DNA of 64,000 nt, taken from Cytophaga sp. FL35. Lineage in GTDB: Bacteria; Bacteroidota; Bacteroidia; Flavobacteriales; Flavobacteriaceae. The DNA is taken from contig NZ_JACSOH010000011.1 in assembly GCF_014349235.1 (NCBI RefSeq), positions 1 through 64,000 on the forward strand, given 5' to 3'. Below are positions 26,658 to 36,641 of this stretch, in pieces. Each line of letters opens with the position of its first letter. Position 1 is the first letter of the stretch. The notes under the pieces are model-generated. The model saw nothing but the letters and a program-made list of their open reading frames with translations, did not search any database and was not told where the DNA came from. The position numbers and the translations under genes were made by a program.

Positions 26658-28154
26658 CTAGGTCACATCTCCCATCCATTTTTTGATAAACGGGCTTGCA
26701 GCAAAGAAAATAATTCCTGCTCCCACAGATACCCAAACCACATTCATAAAAATATTAGGCATTTCGAGTACATTTTCAGGGTCAAAATTGCCTCCGACAA
26801 GTCCCGCAATAAGATTACCCAATGCCGCACCTACAAACCATATTCCCATCATCTGCCCTAAATACTTACTAGGGGAAAGTTTACTTGTGGCACTCAAACC
26901 TACAGGACTAATTGTAAGCTCACCAATGGAATGTAAAAAGTAAGTGAGAATCAAAGCGAACATCCCTGCCTTAGCTCCGTTTGCAGCAATTTGCGCTGCA
27001 CCAACCATTACTAAAAATCCGAGGCCCAATAGAATCAAACCAATAGCGAACTTAAAAGGAGTTCTTACATTGATATTCCTAGCAGCCAATTTTACCCAAA
27101 GCGCTCCAACTATTGGTGCAAATATGATGATAAAAGCAGAATTAAAGGATTGCAACATTCCGGCAGGCATTTCCCATCCGCCAATAAAACGATCTGTAAA
27201 ATCCCTTGCAAATAGGTTCAGGGAAGAAGCCGCCTGTTCAAATCCTGACCAAAAGATGGCAATTCCCACAAAGAGAATAAAAATGATAGCCACCTTCTTC
27301 TTTTCAATAACATTCAAGCCTCCATTGAACAAAATATTTAAAAAGTAGCCCATGGTGATAAGAACTATTATAATACCCAAGGCCTTGGCAATACCGGTGG
27401 CGGTCGTAACATCAATTGCTCCCACAGCCTGTAAAATTCCCAATAGCATTACGACACCCGCCAGAATAGCCATGGAAACCCATTTGTTGGATTTGCCGGT
27501 GCTTTCCTGATACTTCACTTTGGGCTCGATACCAATATCTTTAAGGTGTTTGGGAGAATATACCTTGTAAACTATGAGACCTAAAAGCATTCCCAAAGCG
27601 GCCAAACCAAAGCCTAAATGCCAATTGTATTCTGCCAAAAGAGGAACGAAAATCTGACCGAAGAAAGACCCCAAATTTATTCCCATATAAAAAATGGAAA
27701 AACCGGCATCTCTTTTAGCTCCGTCTTCATTTGCATACAATTCGCCAACCAGGGTACTTATATTTCCCTTAAGCAAACCGGTACCCAATGCTACAAATCC
27801 GAGGCCTACAAAAAATATGGCAGGTGAACCAGGAATGGCCAATACCAAGTGCCCAATCATAATCAAGACCCCTCCATAAAAAATGGCCTTTCGTTGACCA
27901 AAAACGTTGTCTGCTAGCCAACCTCCCGGTAAGGTCATTAAATAGACGCAAGCAGTGTAAAGCCCATAAACGGCACCCGCTGTTTCGGTAGAAAGACCTA
28001 AACCTTCTCGAACCACTTCGGTGGTCATGAAAAGTATAAGAATGGCCCGCATACCGTAATAACTAAATCGTTCCCACATTTCTGCAGCGAACAGTACGTA
28101 CAGGCCTTTTGGGTGACTAAATTTTGCCTTGCTCGGTTGTGAAATCTCTGACAT
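26658..28154 (-). CDS. Proton-dependent oligopeptide transporter (POT family)
   Basis: 498 residues with about 12 to 14 transmembrane segments of the major facilitator fold. The POT/PTR signature ExxERFxYY is present as EMWERFSYYGMRA near residue 26; also seen are GGWLADNVFGQRKAIFYGG and INLGSFFGQI. It imports di- and tripeptides with protons at the inner membrane. It lies 67 bases after the DPP-IV-like peptidase gene in the same direction; a peptidase that releases dipeptides beside a dipeptide importer makes functional sense. It converges on comEC with only 14 bases between stops. Confidence 0.94.
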   Translation of the reverse strand: MSEISQPSKAKFSHPKGLYVLFAAEMWERFSYYGMRAILILFMTTEVVREGLGLSTETAGAVYGLYTACVYLMTLPGGWLADNVFGQRKAIFYGGVLIMIGHLVLAIPGSPAIFFVGLGFVALGTGLLKGNISTLVGELYANEDGAKRDAGFSIFYMGINLGSFFGQIFVPLLAEYNWHLGFGLAALGMLLGLIVYKVYSPKHLKDIGIEPKVKYQESTGKSNKWVSMAILAGVVMLLGILQAVGAIDVTTATGIAKALGIIIVLITMGYFLNILFNGGLNVIEKKKVAIIFILFVGIAIFWSGFEQAASSLNLFARDFTDRFIGGWEMPAGMLQSFNSAFIIIFAPIVGALWVKLAARNINVRTPFKFAIGLILLGLGFLVMVGAAQIAANGAKAGMFALILTYFLHSIGELTISPVGLSATSKLSPSKYLGQMMGIWFVGAALGNLIAGLVGGNFDPENVLEMPNIFMNVVWVSVGAGIIFFAASPFIKKWMGDVT

Positions 28155-28221
28155 ATAAGGTGTATTTGGTTTTGTAAATTAGAATGGCTCGGGAATTTTA
28201 TCGAAACCGGACTTCAAAAGT

Positions 28222-30453
28222 CTAGCCCTTAATCTGTTTTTCCATTTCAGGTTGTTCTTCGCTTTCATCGGAAGCACCTTTTAAATCCCGTAAGTTCTCA
28301 TTTAAGTAATTGGTCATCTTATTGAAAAGGTGAATTCGTGTATTACCACCATAAATTCCGTGGTTTTTATCGGGATAAATAGCCCAATCGAACTGCTTGT
28401 TGGCCTGGATGAAAGCTTCCGCCATACGCATAGAATGTTGGGCATGAACGTTGTCATCTCCCGATCCATGGATAAGCAGAAAATTACCTTCTAGCAACTC
28501 AGGATAATTAAGTGGTGAGTTTTCATCATATCCACCAGGATTTTCTTGCGGTGTTCTCATGAACCGTTCCGTGTAGACCGTATCATAAAACCTCCAAGTG
28601 GTAACCGGCGCCACTGCAATGGCCGTTTCAAAAACATCATTTCCTTTCAACAAACTGTTGGTAGCCATGTGTCCGCCAAAACTCCAGCCCCAAATTCCGG
28701 TACGATTCTCATCAATGTAAGGCAATTTGCTTAACTCTTTAGCGGCAGCTATTTGGTCTTCGGTCTCGTATTTTACCAAGTTCAAATAGGTCGTTTTTTT
28801 GAAATCAGCCCCTTTGAATCCGGTTCCCCTACCATCAACACAGGCAATGATATAACCTTCAGAAGCCAGTTGTTGGTGCCAATAATCTCTATAACCCAAC
28901 CAACTGTTAGATACCGATTGTGAACCAGGACCGCTATACTGGTACATTAATAACGGATATTTTTTTGATGGGTCAAAATCCTTAGGCTTGATCATATACA
29001 TGTTCAAGTCATTACCATTGATAGAAATGGTGGAGTACTCTCTGGGGCTTAACTCATAGGATTTTAACTTCTCCAAAAGAGCGTTATTGTTCTTAATTTC
29101 CTTGATTTTTTTGCCATTTATGGCCTTGTGCAAGGTGTAAACAGGTGGCGTGGTAGAGTTTGAATAGGTATTGATAAAATAAGTGAAATCAGCACTAAAA
29201 GCAGCAGAATTGGTCCCTTCCTCGGTTGCCAAGGCTTTTTTATTCCCTCCACTACTATCCACACTATACACCCCACGATTGATGGACCCGTTCTCGGTAG
29301 ACTGATAGTAGATTCTATCTTCGTTCTGGTCATAACCGTAGTAGTTGGTAACTTCCCAAGGGCCCTTGGTAATTTGGTTCATCAACTTTCCATTTTGATC
29401 GTACAGGTAGATATGGTTGTACCCATCCTTCTCGCTAGTCCAAATAAAACTATCATCAGCCAAAAAGGTTAAATTATCGGTCACATCCACATAGGCGTCA
29501 TCCTTATCCTCTAACAACAAAGAAACTTGATTGTTTTTTGCATTCACAGAATGCAATTTTAAATCGTTTTGATGCCTGTTCAAGGTCTGAACGCTCAAAT
29601 AGTTGGGGTTGTTCATCCACTTTATACGCGGAATATAATAGGCCTCGCCCAAATCCACTTTTGAAATTTCCTGTGAAGCAACATCCAACATGTGCAAACT
29701 AACCACTGCATTATCTTCGCCGGCCTTTGGGTACTTAAATACCTCTTGGGTTGGATACAGCCCCTTCCCGTACATATCCATCGAAAACTCGGGGACATCG
29801 CTTTCATCAAATCTTAAAAAAGCAATTTTTTCTCCATTTGCATTCCAAGCAAACGCTCTTACAAAAGCAAATTCCTCTTCATACACCCAGTCTGTAATAC
29901 CATTGATGATTTTATTTTTCTCACCATCGGTGGTAATTTGTTCGGTCTTTTTAGAAGCTATTTCAAAAATGTAAAGATTGTTCCCTTTAACATAGGCCAC
30001 TTTTTTACCATCTGGAGAAAGGGCAGGTTCTTGAATCTTTTCTTCTGAAATTTTGACCAGATTCTTTGATTTCAAATCGTATACATAATAAATTCCCAGA
30101 GTTGAATGGCGGTATATGGACTCCAATTCCGTAGCCAACAATAATTGAGATTCATTGGCACTGAATTCATAATCAGAAAAGCGCTCAATGTCCTGTAAAC
30201 TTTTAGAATCCAATAGAGTCTCCACCTTTTTCAAAGTGGTATAATCATATTTATCCAAAGAACTGGAACCTGTGGCATAATCGGTATTGAGAACAGTGTA
30301 TTGTCTACCATTTTTCATGGATCGTAGGGCGTCTAGGCCTTCGGTCATAAATTCACCACTGTAGACTTTCTCAACGCTTATTTGCTGATTTTGAGCTGAT
30401 AAAACGGCTACAAATGCAAAAAGGGAGAACAACGTAGAAATGTACTTTTTCAT
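28222..30453 (-). CDS. S9 family prolyl oligopeptidase, DPP-IV type
   Basis: 743 residues: a signal peptide (ending SAQ, about 20), an eight-bladed propeller DPPIV N-terminal domain (about 50-480; WVYEEEFAF carries the double-Glu motif that binds the substrate N-terminus) and a C-terminal alpha/beta hydrolase domain. Catalytic triad: Ser in GIWGWSFGGHMA near 593, Asp in GSGDDNVH near 670, His in DKNHGIYGG near 702. It removes X-Pro or similar dipeptides from peptide N-termini in the periplasm. The downstream POT transporter could import its products. The extreme C-terminus is a charged tail rich in Glu. Confidence 0.94.
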   Translation of the reverse strand: MKKYISTLFSLFAFVAVLSAQNQQISVEKVYSGEFMTEGLDALRSMKNGRQYTVLNTDYATGSSSLDKYDYTTLKKVETLLDSKSLQDIERFSDYEFSANESQLLLATELESIYRHSTLGIYYVYDLKSKNLVKISEEKIQEPALSPDGKKVAYVKGNNLYIFEIASKKTEQITTDGEKNKIINGITDWVYEEEFAFVRAFAWNANGEKIAFLRFDESDVPEFSMDMYGKGLYPTQEVFKYPKAGEDNAVVSLHMLDVASQEISKVDLGEAYYIPRIKWMNNPNYLSVQTLNRHQNDLKLHSVNAKNNQVSLLLEDKDDAYVDVTDNLTFLADDSFIWTSEKDGYNHIYLYDQNGKLMNQITKGPWEVTNYYGYDQNEDRIYYQSTENGSINRGVYSVDSSGGNKKALATEEGTNSAAFSADFTYFINTYSNSTTPPVYTLHKAINGKKIKEIKNNNALLEKLKSYELSPREYSTISINGNDLNMYMIKPKDFDPSKKYPLLMYQYSGPGSQSVSNSWLGYRDYWHQQLASEGYIIACVDGRGTGFKGADFKKTTYLNLVKYETEDQIAAAKELSKLPYIDENRTGIWGWSFGGHMATNSLLKGNDVFETAIAVAPVTTWRFYDTVYTERFMRTPQENPGGYDENSPLNYPELLEGNFLLIHGSGDDNVHAQHSMRMAEAFIQANKQFDWAIYPDKNHGIYGGNTRIHLFNKMTNYLNENLRDLKGASDESEEQPEMEKQIKG

Positions 30454-30559
30454 AACTTGTTATAAATGACAATAAAAGGCCCAAGTTTAGTGATAATTTT
30501 ACAATTAATTAAACTTTCAAGCCTAAAAAACCGGCTGTAGAGGCCTATTTTAAGGGCAA

Positions 30560-30589
30560 TTGACCACTAAAGCTTATTCGCTATCTTTG
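30560..30589 (+). promoter_or_regulatory. Flavobacterial promoter of the HMG-CoA reductase operon
   Basis: TTG at 30560-30562, a 19-base spacer, then TATCTTTG at 30582-30589: full match to TTG-N19-TAnnTTTG. The ATG at 30609 is 20 bases downstream. The in-frame TTG at 30594 lies too near the -7 element to be the start. Confidence 0.75.
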
Positions 30590-30608
30590 CCCCTTGATAC
30601 TTAAGATT

Positions 30609-31925
30609 ATGAACAAACCGGTAGAGGGTTTCTCTAAACTGACCAAAGACCAAAAAATAGACTGGCTTACAGCCAATTACACCCAGGACCCTGATAATGC
30701 CAAGGCCCTACTTCATCGGTACTGGAATACAGATGCAAAAATTCAGCAATTGCACGATGAATTCATTGAAAATACCATCACCAATTACTATTTGCCTTTT
30801 GGCATTGCCCCCAACTTTTTAATCAATGAAAAACTTTATGCCATTCCTATGGCCATTGAAGAAAGTTCTGTAGTAGCGGCCGCAAGTAAGGCTGCCAAAT
30901 TTTGGCTTTCCAGAGGTGGATTCAAATCAACCATCTTGGGTACTGAAAAAATTGGTCAGGTTCATTTTATGTATTCCGGAGACACTGCTAAACTTAAAAA
31001 TTTCTTTGAAGTGGTGAAGCCAAAATTGATTAGTGAGGCGTCATCCATCACTCGAAATATGGAAAAACGCGGTGGTGGCATTTCCCATATTGAACTAAGG
31101 GAGCAAACGCAAAAAATGCCCAACTACTACCAACTTCATTGCACCTTTGAGACCCTTGATGCCATGGGTGCCAATTTCATCAACTCCTGTTTGGAGAGTT
31201 TTGCTAAAACCTTTAAAAAAGAAGCCCAAATCTTTGCGCCTTTTACCGAGGAAGAGCGAAACATTGAAGTGGTGATGAGCATCCTTTCCAATTATGTTCC
31301 CAATTGTGTGGTGAAAGCGGAAGTAAGCTGCTCTGTTGATGAATTTAAGGTAAGCGAGCAGATGTCTTCTCGTCAATTTGCCGAAAAAATGGTGCGAGCG
31401 GTCAACATTGCCAAAATAGAACCTTATAGGGCGGTCACACACAATAAAGGCATCATGAATGGGGTTGATGCCGTAGTATTGGCCACAGGTAACGATTTTA
31501 GGGCTATTGAAGCAGCAGCACATGCCTATGCCGCCAAAGACGGCGCGTATTCAAGCCTTACCCATGCCAAAATTGAAGACGATACTTTTTACTTTTGGAT
31601 TGAAATTCCTTTGGCCCTTGGCACTGTAGGTGGCCTCACAAGTCTTCATCCATTGGTGAATCTGGCCATGGAAATTTTAGGTAAACCCACCTCCAAGGAG
31701 CTTATGCAAATTGTAGCAGTGGCAGGATTGGCGCAGAATTTCGCCGCCGTTCGCTCCTTAGTTACCACAGGAATTCAGGAAGGACATATGAAAATGCACC
31801 TGCTGAACATACTCAACCAATTGGGTGCCAATGAAGCTGAAAAAAATACGTTGATAGACCATTTCAAGAAAAACACTGCCACACATAGTGCCGTAGTGGA
31901 GGCTTTTCAAAAGCTAAGGGAATGA
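30609..31925 (+). CDS. Hydroxymethylglutaryl-CoA reductase, class II type
   Basis: 438 residues from the ATG at 30609, the length of bacterial class II enzymes. Landmarks: ENTITNYYLPFGIAPNFLI with the catalytic Glu region, IPMAIEESSVVAAASKAA, GKRGGG-like KRGGGISHIEL, NKGIMNGVDAVVLATGNDFR with Lys and the nucleotide site, GTVGG, and QNFAAVRSLVTTGIQEGHM with the late His. It reduces HMG-CoA to mevalonate, or runs in reverse in degradative organisms. The next gene is a GHMP kinase, so it most likely feeds mevalonate-based isoprenoid synthesis, as in other flavobacteria. The two frames overlap by four bases (ATGA). Confidence 0.93.
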   Translation: MNKPVEGFSKLTKDQKIDWLTANYTQDPDNAKALLHRYWNTDAKIQQLHDEFIENTITNYYLPFGIAPNFLINEKLYAIPMAIEESSVVAAASKAAKFWLSRGGFKSTILGTEKIGQVHFMYSGDTAKLKNFFEVVKPKLISEASSITRNMEKRGGGISHIELREQTQKMPNYYQLHCTFETLDAMGANFINSCLESFAKTFKKEAQIFAPFTEEERNIEVVMSILSNYVPNCVVKAEVSCSVDEFKVSEQMSSRQFAEKMVRAVNIAKIEPYRAVTHNKGIMNGVDAVVLATGNDFRAIEAAAHAYAAKDGAYSSLTHAKIEDDTFYFWIEIPLALGTVGGLTSLHPLVNLAMEILGKPTSKELMQIVAVAGLAQNFAAVRSLVTTGIQEGHMKMHLLNILNQLGANEAEKNTLIDHFKKNTATHSAVVEAFQKLRE

Positions 31926-32839
31926 CCAAAGAATTTTACAGTCACGGAAAGCTATTGATAACTGGAGAATATGCCGTACTGGATGGCGCAAAAAGTTTAG
32001 CGTTGCCAACCCGCTACGGACAAAAATTGAAGGTTACCACTATTGAAGCGCCTATAATTTCTTGGAGAAGCCTAGATGTGGATGGTGCCGTTTGGTTTGA
32101 ATCTTTGATTCCGCTGGAAGCCTTAAAAAACCCAGCGGAACAATTTCGAGATTGCGGGGAAGTTGAACAGACATTAGTTCATCTTTTGAGGGCGGCACAA
32201 CTATTAAATCCAGAATTCCTACAGACAGAACAAGGATTTGAAGTTGTAACCCGATTGGAGTTCCCAAGAAATTGGGGTTTGGGCTCCTCTTCTACCCTAA
32301 TTAACAATTTAGCTCAATGGGCCCGGATTGACGCCTTTCAATTGCTGTGGAACGGCTTCTCGGGCAGTGGTTACGATATTGCCTGCGCTCAAAATGATGG
32401 TCCTTTAATTTATCAGATCATTCAGGAGCAACCCACCATCGAGAAGGTTGCTTTTCATCCGCCTTTTTATGAGCATCTTTATTTTGTATACTTGGACAAA
32501 AAACAAAATAGCAGAGAGGGTATAGCGCGATATAGGTCCTTAATCGCCAAAAAAGAACAACTCCTAAACAGTGTGAATGAAATTACCACTGCGCTTCTTC
32601 AAACACAAAATTTAGCCGATTTTGAAGCATTATTAAACCAGCACGAAGAATTGATATCAAAGACCATTCAATTAACTACTGTAAAATCAGAACTTTTTAA
32701 AGATTATTTTGGAAGTGTTAAAAGCCTGGGCGCCTGGGGTGGCGATTTTGTACTCGCCACGGGAAATGACGACAGTGCAAAATATTTTAAAAAAAAGGGG
32801 TACTCCACCGTTATCCCCTATCAACAAATGATTTTATAA
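31922..32839 (+). CDS. GYDIA-family GHMP kinase
   Basis: 305 residues. GHMP landmarks: HGKLLITGEYAVLDGAKSLA at the N-terminus, the ATP-loop NWGLGSSSTLI near 118, and the family-naming GSGYDIACAQNDGP near 148. Near the C-terminus KSLGAWGGDFVLATG gives the GHMP C-terminal Gly-rich motif. The substrate is not proven; coupling to HMG-CoA reductase by a four-base overlap argues for mevalonate or phosphomevalonate as the acceptor. Bacteroidetes with a mevalonate pathway commonly carry this pair. The last part of the transcript reaches a shared hairpin at 32844-32863. Confidence 0.85.
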   Translation: MTKEFYSHGKLLITGEYAVLDGAKSLALPTRYGQKLKVTTIEAPIISWRSLDVDGAVWFESLIPLEALKNPAEQFRDCGEVEQTLVHLLRAAQLLNPEFLQTEQGFEVVTRLEFPRNWGLGSSSTLINNLAQWARIDAFQLLWNGFSGSGYDIACAQNDGPLIYQIIQEQPTIEKVAFHPPFYEHLYFVYLDKKQNSREGIARYRSLIAKKEQLLNSVNEITTALLQTQNLADFEALLNQHEELISKTIQLTTVKSELFKDYFGSVKSLGAWGGDFVLATGNDDSAKYFKKKGYSTVIPYQQMIL

Positions 32840-32863
32840 AAAAGGCCCTTCAATAGAAGGGCC
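32839..32863 (-). terminator. Terminator between convergent operons
   Basis: Perfect stem GGCCCTTC/GAAGGGCC (32844-32851 / 32856-32863) with a 4-base loop. On the minus strand it runs into TTTTTT, so it ends the long coaX-to-PpiD operon. It may also slow the kinase transcript. Confidence 0.85.
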
Positions 32864-32888
32864 CGTTCATTATTGTTTGGTGCATTTA

Positions 32889-35009
32889 CTAATAAAATGC
32901 AGACCTATTATCTTCAATTTCAGAGGCATCTTTCAAAGCATTATATACTGAGGTACTTACCCTAGACTCCCTTGTTGATCTCAAAGTATTGGCATACGTA
33001 CTGTAATTATCCAACTCTGGCCCTACTGTCTTCTTGGTAACACTCAACTTAAAGATACCTGTATTTCCTTCTATAAGTTCTGAAGTTTCTCCTTCAGTTA
33101 AAGCGTAAGCGGTACCTACTACAGCAGGTTCTGAACCAGCTCCAGGAATGGTTGGTGATTTTACATTTAACGCAGTTGCAGTGGATACATTTACACTGTT
33201 ATCCTTTGCTAAATCCTCAAGAGATTTACCCTCATTAGCAGCGATTATCTGTGCGGCCTTGCGTTCCTTCCTGATGACAGGAAGTACCGTAGGGGAAGCA
33301 TCCTCCACACTCATTAAACCTTCGTCGTATTTTTTGGTCAATTGCACTACGGCATAACCACTAGGCAAATCAAATCGTTTGATATCACCAATGCCTGTTT
33401 CGCTATTGAACGCCCACTGAACAATTGCTCTTTGAGCGGATAGACCTGGTAAATTCTCATCGGTTGCATTAATTTTATTCACAGGACGAACGGTGTAGCC
33501 AGCCTCTTTGGCCAAGTCGGGAAATGCGGAATCCGAAGAAATTGAATTCATTTCAAACTTGGTAGCATCCGTAAACAAAGTATTGATAGTTTCCTCAGAA
33601 GGCTCAATTTCCCTTGCCAAAGTGGCAATTTGGAACAGGTCTCTTTTATCATCAATTTTAATGACATGAAATCCAAAATCCGTTTCCACCATACCTATGG
33701 AACCAACGTTATTGCCAAAAGCAAAATCATTGAAAGTTGGGACCATGGTTCCTTCTACAAAATAGCCTAAATCCCCACCATTGGGAGCGGAAGGACCATC
33801 TGAATTGTCCCTTGCCAGTTCCACAAACTTAGCATCCGCCTTCCTGGCCTCTCTCAATAACCTTTTGGCCTCGGCTTCCGCCTCTTCCTTAGTTCTTGTT
33901 ACTTCAGGATTGGCTCTTTCCGCACCCTCAAAGGCAATTAAAATGTGACTTGCCTTTACGGAGCCATTTGCCTTGCGGTTCATCATTTTAGAAACCTTAA
34001 AATAATCACCGTCCCTATATGGGCCAAAAACTTCCCCAACCTGAAGGGTCATCAAGGTATCTGCAAATCTTGCCGGTAATTGATTTTTAGCCTTATAAAT
34101 AGTATCGAACTTCATATCTGAATGACGATCCAAGAAAGCCATCATATCATCGGTTGTGCTAAAACCTTTAATAGTATCATTACGGTCTGTCTGGGAATTG
34201 TATTCAACCGTATCATCCATTAGCTTGGTAATGGCCTCTTCCACTTCTTTTTCATCCGCGGCAGAAGCTTTTTCCTCAAAATAGACAAACTGAATATCCC
34301 TTGCAGGCTCTTGCTTATAATCCTCCTTATGCTCGTTTATATATGATTGGATCTCACTTTTAGAAACATTTATTGTACTATCCGGAATGGACGTAAAAGG
34401 CACCCGCACATATTTGATATCTATTTTATCATTTGCCAATTTATAATCCAGCTCGCCTTCTTTCAAGGTTGCCCCTACACCGGCTTTTATCAGATTAAAA
34501 TACGCTTGTTGTTTAGCGCTTTCTATAATTGCCTTTTCATCTTGTAACCACAGATCATATTGCGCAGGGTTATTCGCCTTTAAATCCGCTATAAATTCCC
34601 TAAATTTATTTTGATCAAATACCCCATTTTCATTTAAAAACTGAGGACTTTGGGAATAACCGGGAATGGTTCCTATGTAATTTAAGATTTGGTCCTGCTC
34701 GATATCAATACCCAAATCTTCCAATTGCTGACCTAAAATTGCATTACGGACCTCTTGGTCATACACTTGGTTAACGGTTTGCATGGTAGTTGTATTAGGC
34801 CCAGAACGTCTAGATGCCAAATCCACTTTTTGACGAAAATCGTCTATGGATACTTCTTCACCATTAATTTCGGCTATGCTTGAGCCTACTTTGCCACCAC
34901 TAAAGTCGCTATTGGTAAATACACCGGAAATTACAAAGGCGAACAACGCCAAACCAATAATAAGAATTAGTACGGTGGTACGTTTTCTTATGTTCTCTAA
35001 AATTGCCAT
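32889..35009 (-). CDS. PpiD/SurA-like membrane-anchored peptidyl-prolyl isomerase
   Basis: 706 residues: an N-terminal transmembrane anchor (about 12-30, VLILIIGLALFAFVISGVF), a SurA_N-type chaperone region (about 40-230), a parvulin PPIase domain (about 350-455, with KASHILIAFEG, GGDLGYFVEGTMVP and VETDFGFHVIKI), and a further C-terminal parvulin-like region. It helps newly exported outer-membrane proteins fold in the periplasm. It is the last gene of an operon with an outer-membrane protein and lptC, which fits an envelope-assembly role. The PpiD label rests on the single anchor and domain order. Confidence 0.9.
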   Translation of the reverse strand: MAILENIRKRTTVLILIIGLALFAFVISGVFTNSDFSGGKVGSSIAEINGEEVSIDDFRQKVDLASRRSGPNTTTMQTVNQVYDQEVRNAILGQQLEDLGIDIEQDQILNYIGTIPGYSQSPQFLNENGVFDQNKFREFIADLKANNPAQYDLWLQDEKAIIESAKQQAYFNLIKAGVGATLKEGELDYKLANDKIDIKYVRVPFTSIPDSTINVSKSEIQSYINEHKEDYKQEPARDIQFVYFEEKASAADEKEVEEAITKLMDDTVEYNSQTDRNDTIKGFSTTDDMMAFLDRHSDMKFDTIYKAKNQLPARFADTLMTLQVGEVFGPYRDGDYFKVSKMMNRKANGSVKASHILIAFEGAERANPEVTRTKEEAEAEAKRLLREARKADAKFVELARDNSDGPSAPNGGDLGYFVEGTMVPTFNDFAFGNNVGSIGMVETDFGFHVIKIDDKRDLFQIATLAREIEPSEETINTLFTDATKFEMNSISSDSAFPDLAKEAGYTVRPVNKINATDENLPGLSAQRAIVQWAFNSETGIGDIKRFDLPSGYAVVQLTKKYDEGLMSVEDASPTVLPVIRKERKAAQIIAANEGKSLEDLAKDNSVNVSTATALNVKSPTIPGAGSEPAVVGTAYALTEGETSELIEGNTGIFKLSVTKKTVGPELDNYSTYANTLRSTRESRVSTSVYNALKDASEIEDNRSAFY

Positions 35010-35145
35010 TTAAGGAGTTTTAAAATCAGTGTGCGAAATTAGTATTTTTTTTGGAATATTAAAGATTATAAAGGCCACACCAACAGCATTCTGATAGGAT
35101 TTTTATGAGGTAAAGACCAAAATGAAAATGAAAATTCAATCATTT

Positions 35146-36435
35146 TCAATCATTTTCCACGACCTGAAGGGCCACCAAATCAATTTTGGTATTGGATACC
35201 TCCAATATTTTAAAAGAAAAGTTACCTAACTGAATCTCTGAATCTTTTTCCGGTATCTCACCTTTTTGATTAACAATGAATCCTCCTAGGGTTTCATACT
35301 CATCACTTTTGGGCAGCTCCAGCTTATAGGTTTCATTGAGATAATCTACTTCCAATCTTGCCGAGAATTTAAAACTGTTATCCTCCAAAACCTCCTCAAT
35401 CAAATCAGTAGTATCATGCTCATCTTCAATTTCCCCAAATAATTCCTCTACAATATCTTCCACTGTCATAATACCGGAAGTACCACCATATTCATCCAAT
35501 ACTACAGCAATACTTTTTCTTTTCTTGGTAAGAACGTTCAATATATCCTGAATTAGCATTGTTTCCGGAACATACTCCACGGGCAGTAAAATACTTTTAA
35601 TGGTCTTTGGTTTCTTAAACAGCTCATAAGAGTGAACATAACCAATGATATCATCTATGGTCTCCTTATAAATCAAAATTTTAGAGTACCCAGTCTCCGT
35701 AAAAAGCTTCGCCAAATTTTTAGGAGTTTCATTTTGCTCTACGGCCGTTATTTCCGTTCGGGGCACCATAACCTCCCTTGCCTTTACTTCGGCGAACTCA
35801 AGGGCGTTTTGAAAAATCTGTATTTCAGAATCTACTTCATCTTCTTCATTCACCGTTTCCATCTGTTCATTTATATAATCTCCCAACTCCAATTTGGTAA
35901 AGGAAAGTTGCACTTCGTCCCCATCGGTCTTAAAAAAAGTTTTAAGAATAAAATCGGACACCCATATAACAAAATCCGAAATCAAAGAAAACAACAGATA
36001 GAATAGATACGCGGGTATAGCCAAAAACTTCAATAAGTTATTAGCATAAATCTGAAAAAGAACCTTGGGTAGGAATTCTGCAGTAAACAATATGATGAGA
36101 GTGGAAATAACGGTCTGCGTCAAAAGGCTAAAGTCTACCAAGACCACATGTAAAAACTCACTATTGGCAGGAAGCATTCCCTGAAACCAGGCCATGAGCA
36201 AATCTCCCATAAAAAAACCATACACCACCAGCGCTATATTGTTACCAATAAGCATGGTAGCGATAAATTTGGAAGGTTTTTTAGTAAGGCGCGTTAGAAC
36301 TTTTGCCAAAAAACCTTCCTGCTTTTTCTCTATTTCAATATGAATTTTGTTGGCAGAAATAAAAGCTATTTCCATGCCAGAGAAAAAGGCAGAAAACAAA
36401 AGACAAGCGATTACAATGAGAAGGGCAGTTTCCAA
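35146..36435 (-). CDS. CNNM/CorC-type membrane protein with CBS domains (hemolysin-like)
   Basis: 429 residues. The start codon is TTG at 36435; the next Met would remove the first helix. Domains: a four-helix CNNM (DUF21) membrane domain (about 1-185, starting LLIVIACLLFSAFFSGME), two CBS domains (about 205-325, with VMVPRTEITAV and VVLDEYGGTSGIMTVEDIVEELFGE around the second), and a C-terminal CorC_HlyC domain (about 345-425, with YETLGGFIVNQKGEIP). Relatives act in magnesium or cobalt efflux or tolerance. The hemolysin name is historical. It lies 5 bases after a small membrane-protein gene in the coaX-ppiD operon. Confidence 0.9.
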   Translation of the reverse strand: METALLIVIACLLFSAFFSGMEIAFISANKIHIEIEKKQEGFLAKVLTRLTKKPSKFIATMLIGNNIALVVYGFFMGDLLMAWFQGMLPANSEFLHVVLVDFSLLTQTVISTLIILFTAEFLPKVLFQIYANNLLKFLAIPAYLFYLLFSLISDFVIWVSDFILKTFFKTDGDEVQLSFTKLELGDYINEQMETVNEEDEVDSEIQIFQNALEFAEVKAREVMVPRTEITAVEQNETPKNLAKLFTETGYSKILIYKETIDDIIGYVHSYELFKKPKTIKSILLPVEYVPETMLIQDILNVLTKKRKSIAVVLDEYGGTSGIMTVEDIVEELFGEIEDEHDTTDLIEEVLEDNSFKFSARLEVDYLNETYKLELPKSDEYETLGGFIVNQKGEIPEKDSEIQLGNFSFKILEVSNTKIDLVALQVVEND

Positions 36436-36440
36436 AACTA

Positions 36441-36641
36441 CTACTGATTATCTCTATTTCGTTGTTCAAATTTCCTCCGATAATTTCTTCTAAAAAAGAA
36501 CATACCTATAGAAACCACAGCAAAAAATATAAATAAATAAGCACTCTGCCGATCGGTATTCCAATCGGTAAAAATGCGGTAAAGCGAAAAGAAGCATACC
36601 GCTAAATAAAGATACTCTGTATATCTTAAAATCTTAATCAT
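36441..36641 (-). CDS. Small two-helix membrane protein
   Basis: 66 residues, with hydrophobic segments near 9-23 and 37-50, then a strongly basic, Arg-rich tail (RRNYRRKFEQRNRDNQ). The start overlaps the lptC stop by eight bases, and the stop lies 5 bases before the CNNM gene, so the gene is real and translationally coupled. No family is recognised. Position between lptC and the CNNM gene suggests an inner-membrane helper, but no function can be assigned. Confidence 0.75.
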   Translation of the reverse strand: MIKILRYTEYLYLAVCFFSLYRIFTDWNTDRQSAYLFIFFAVVSIGMFFFRRNYRRKFEQRNRDNQ

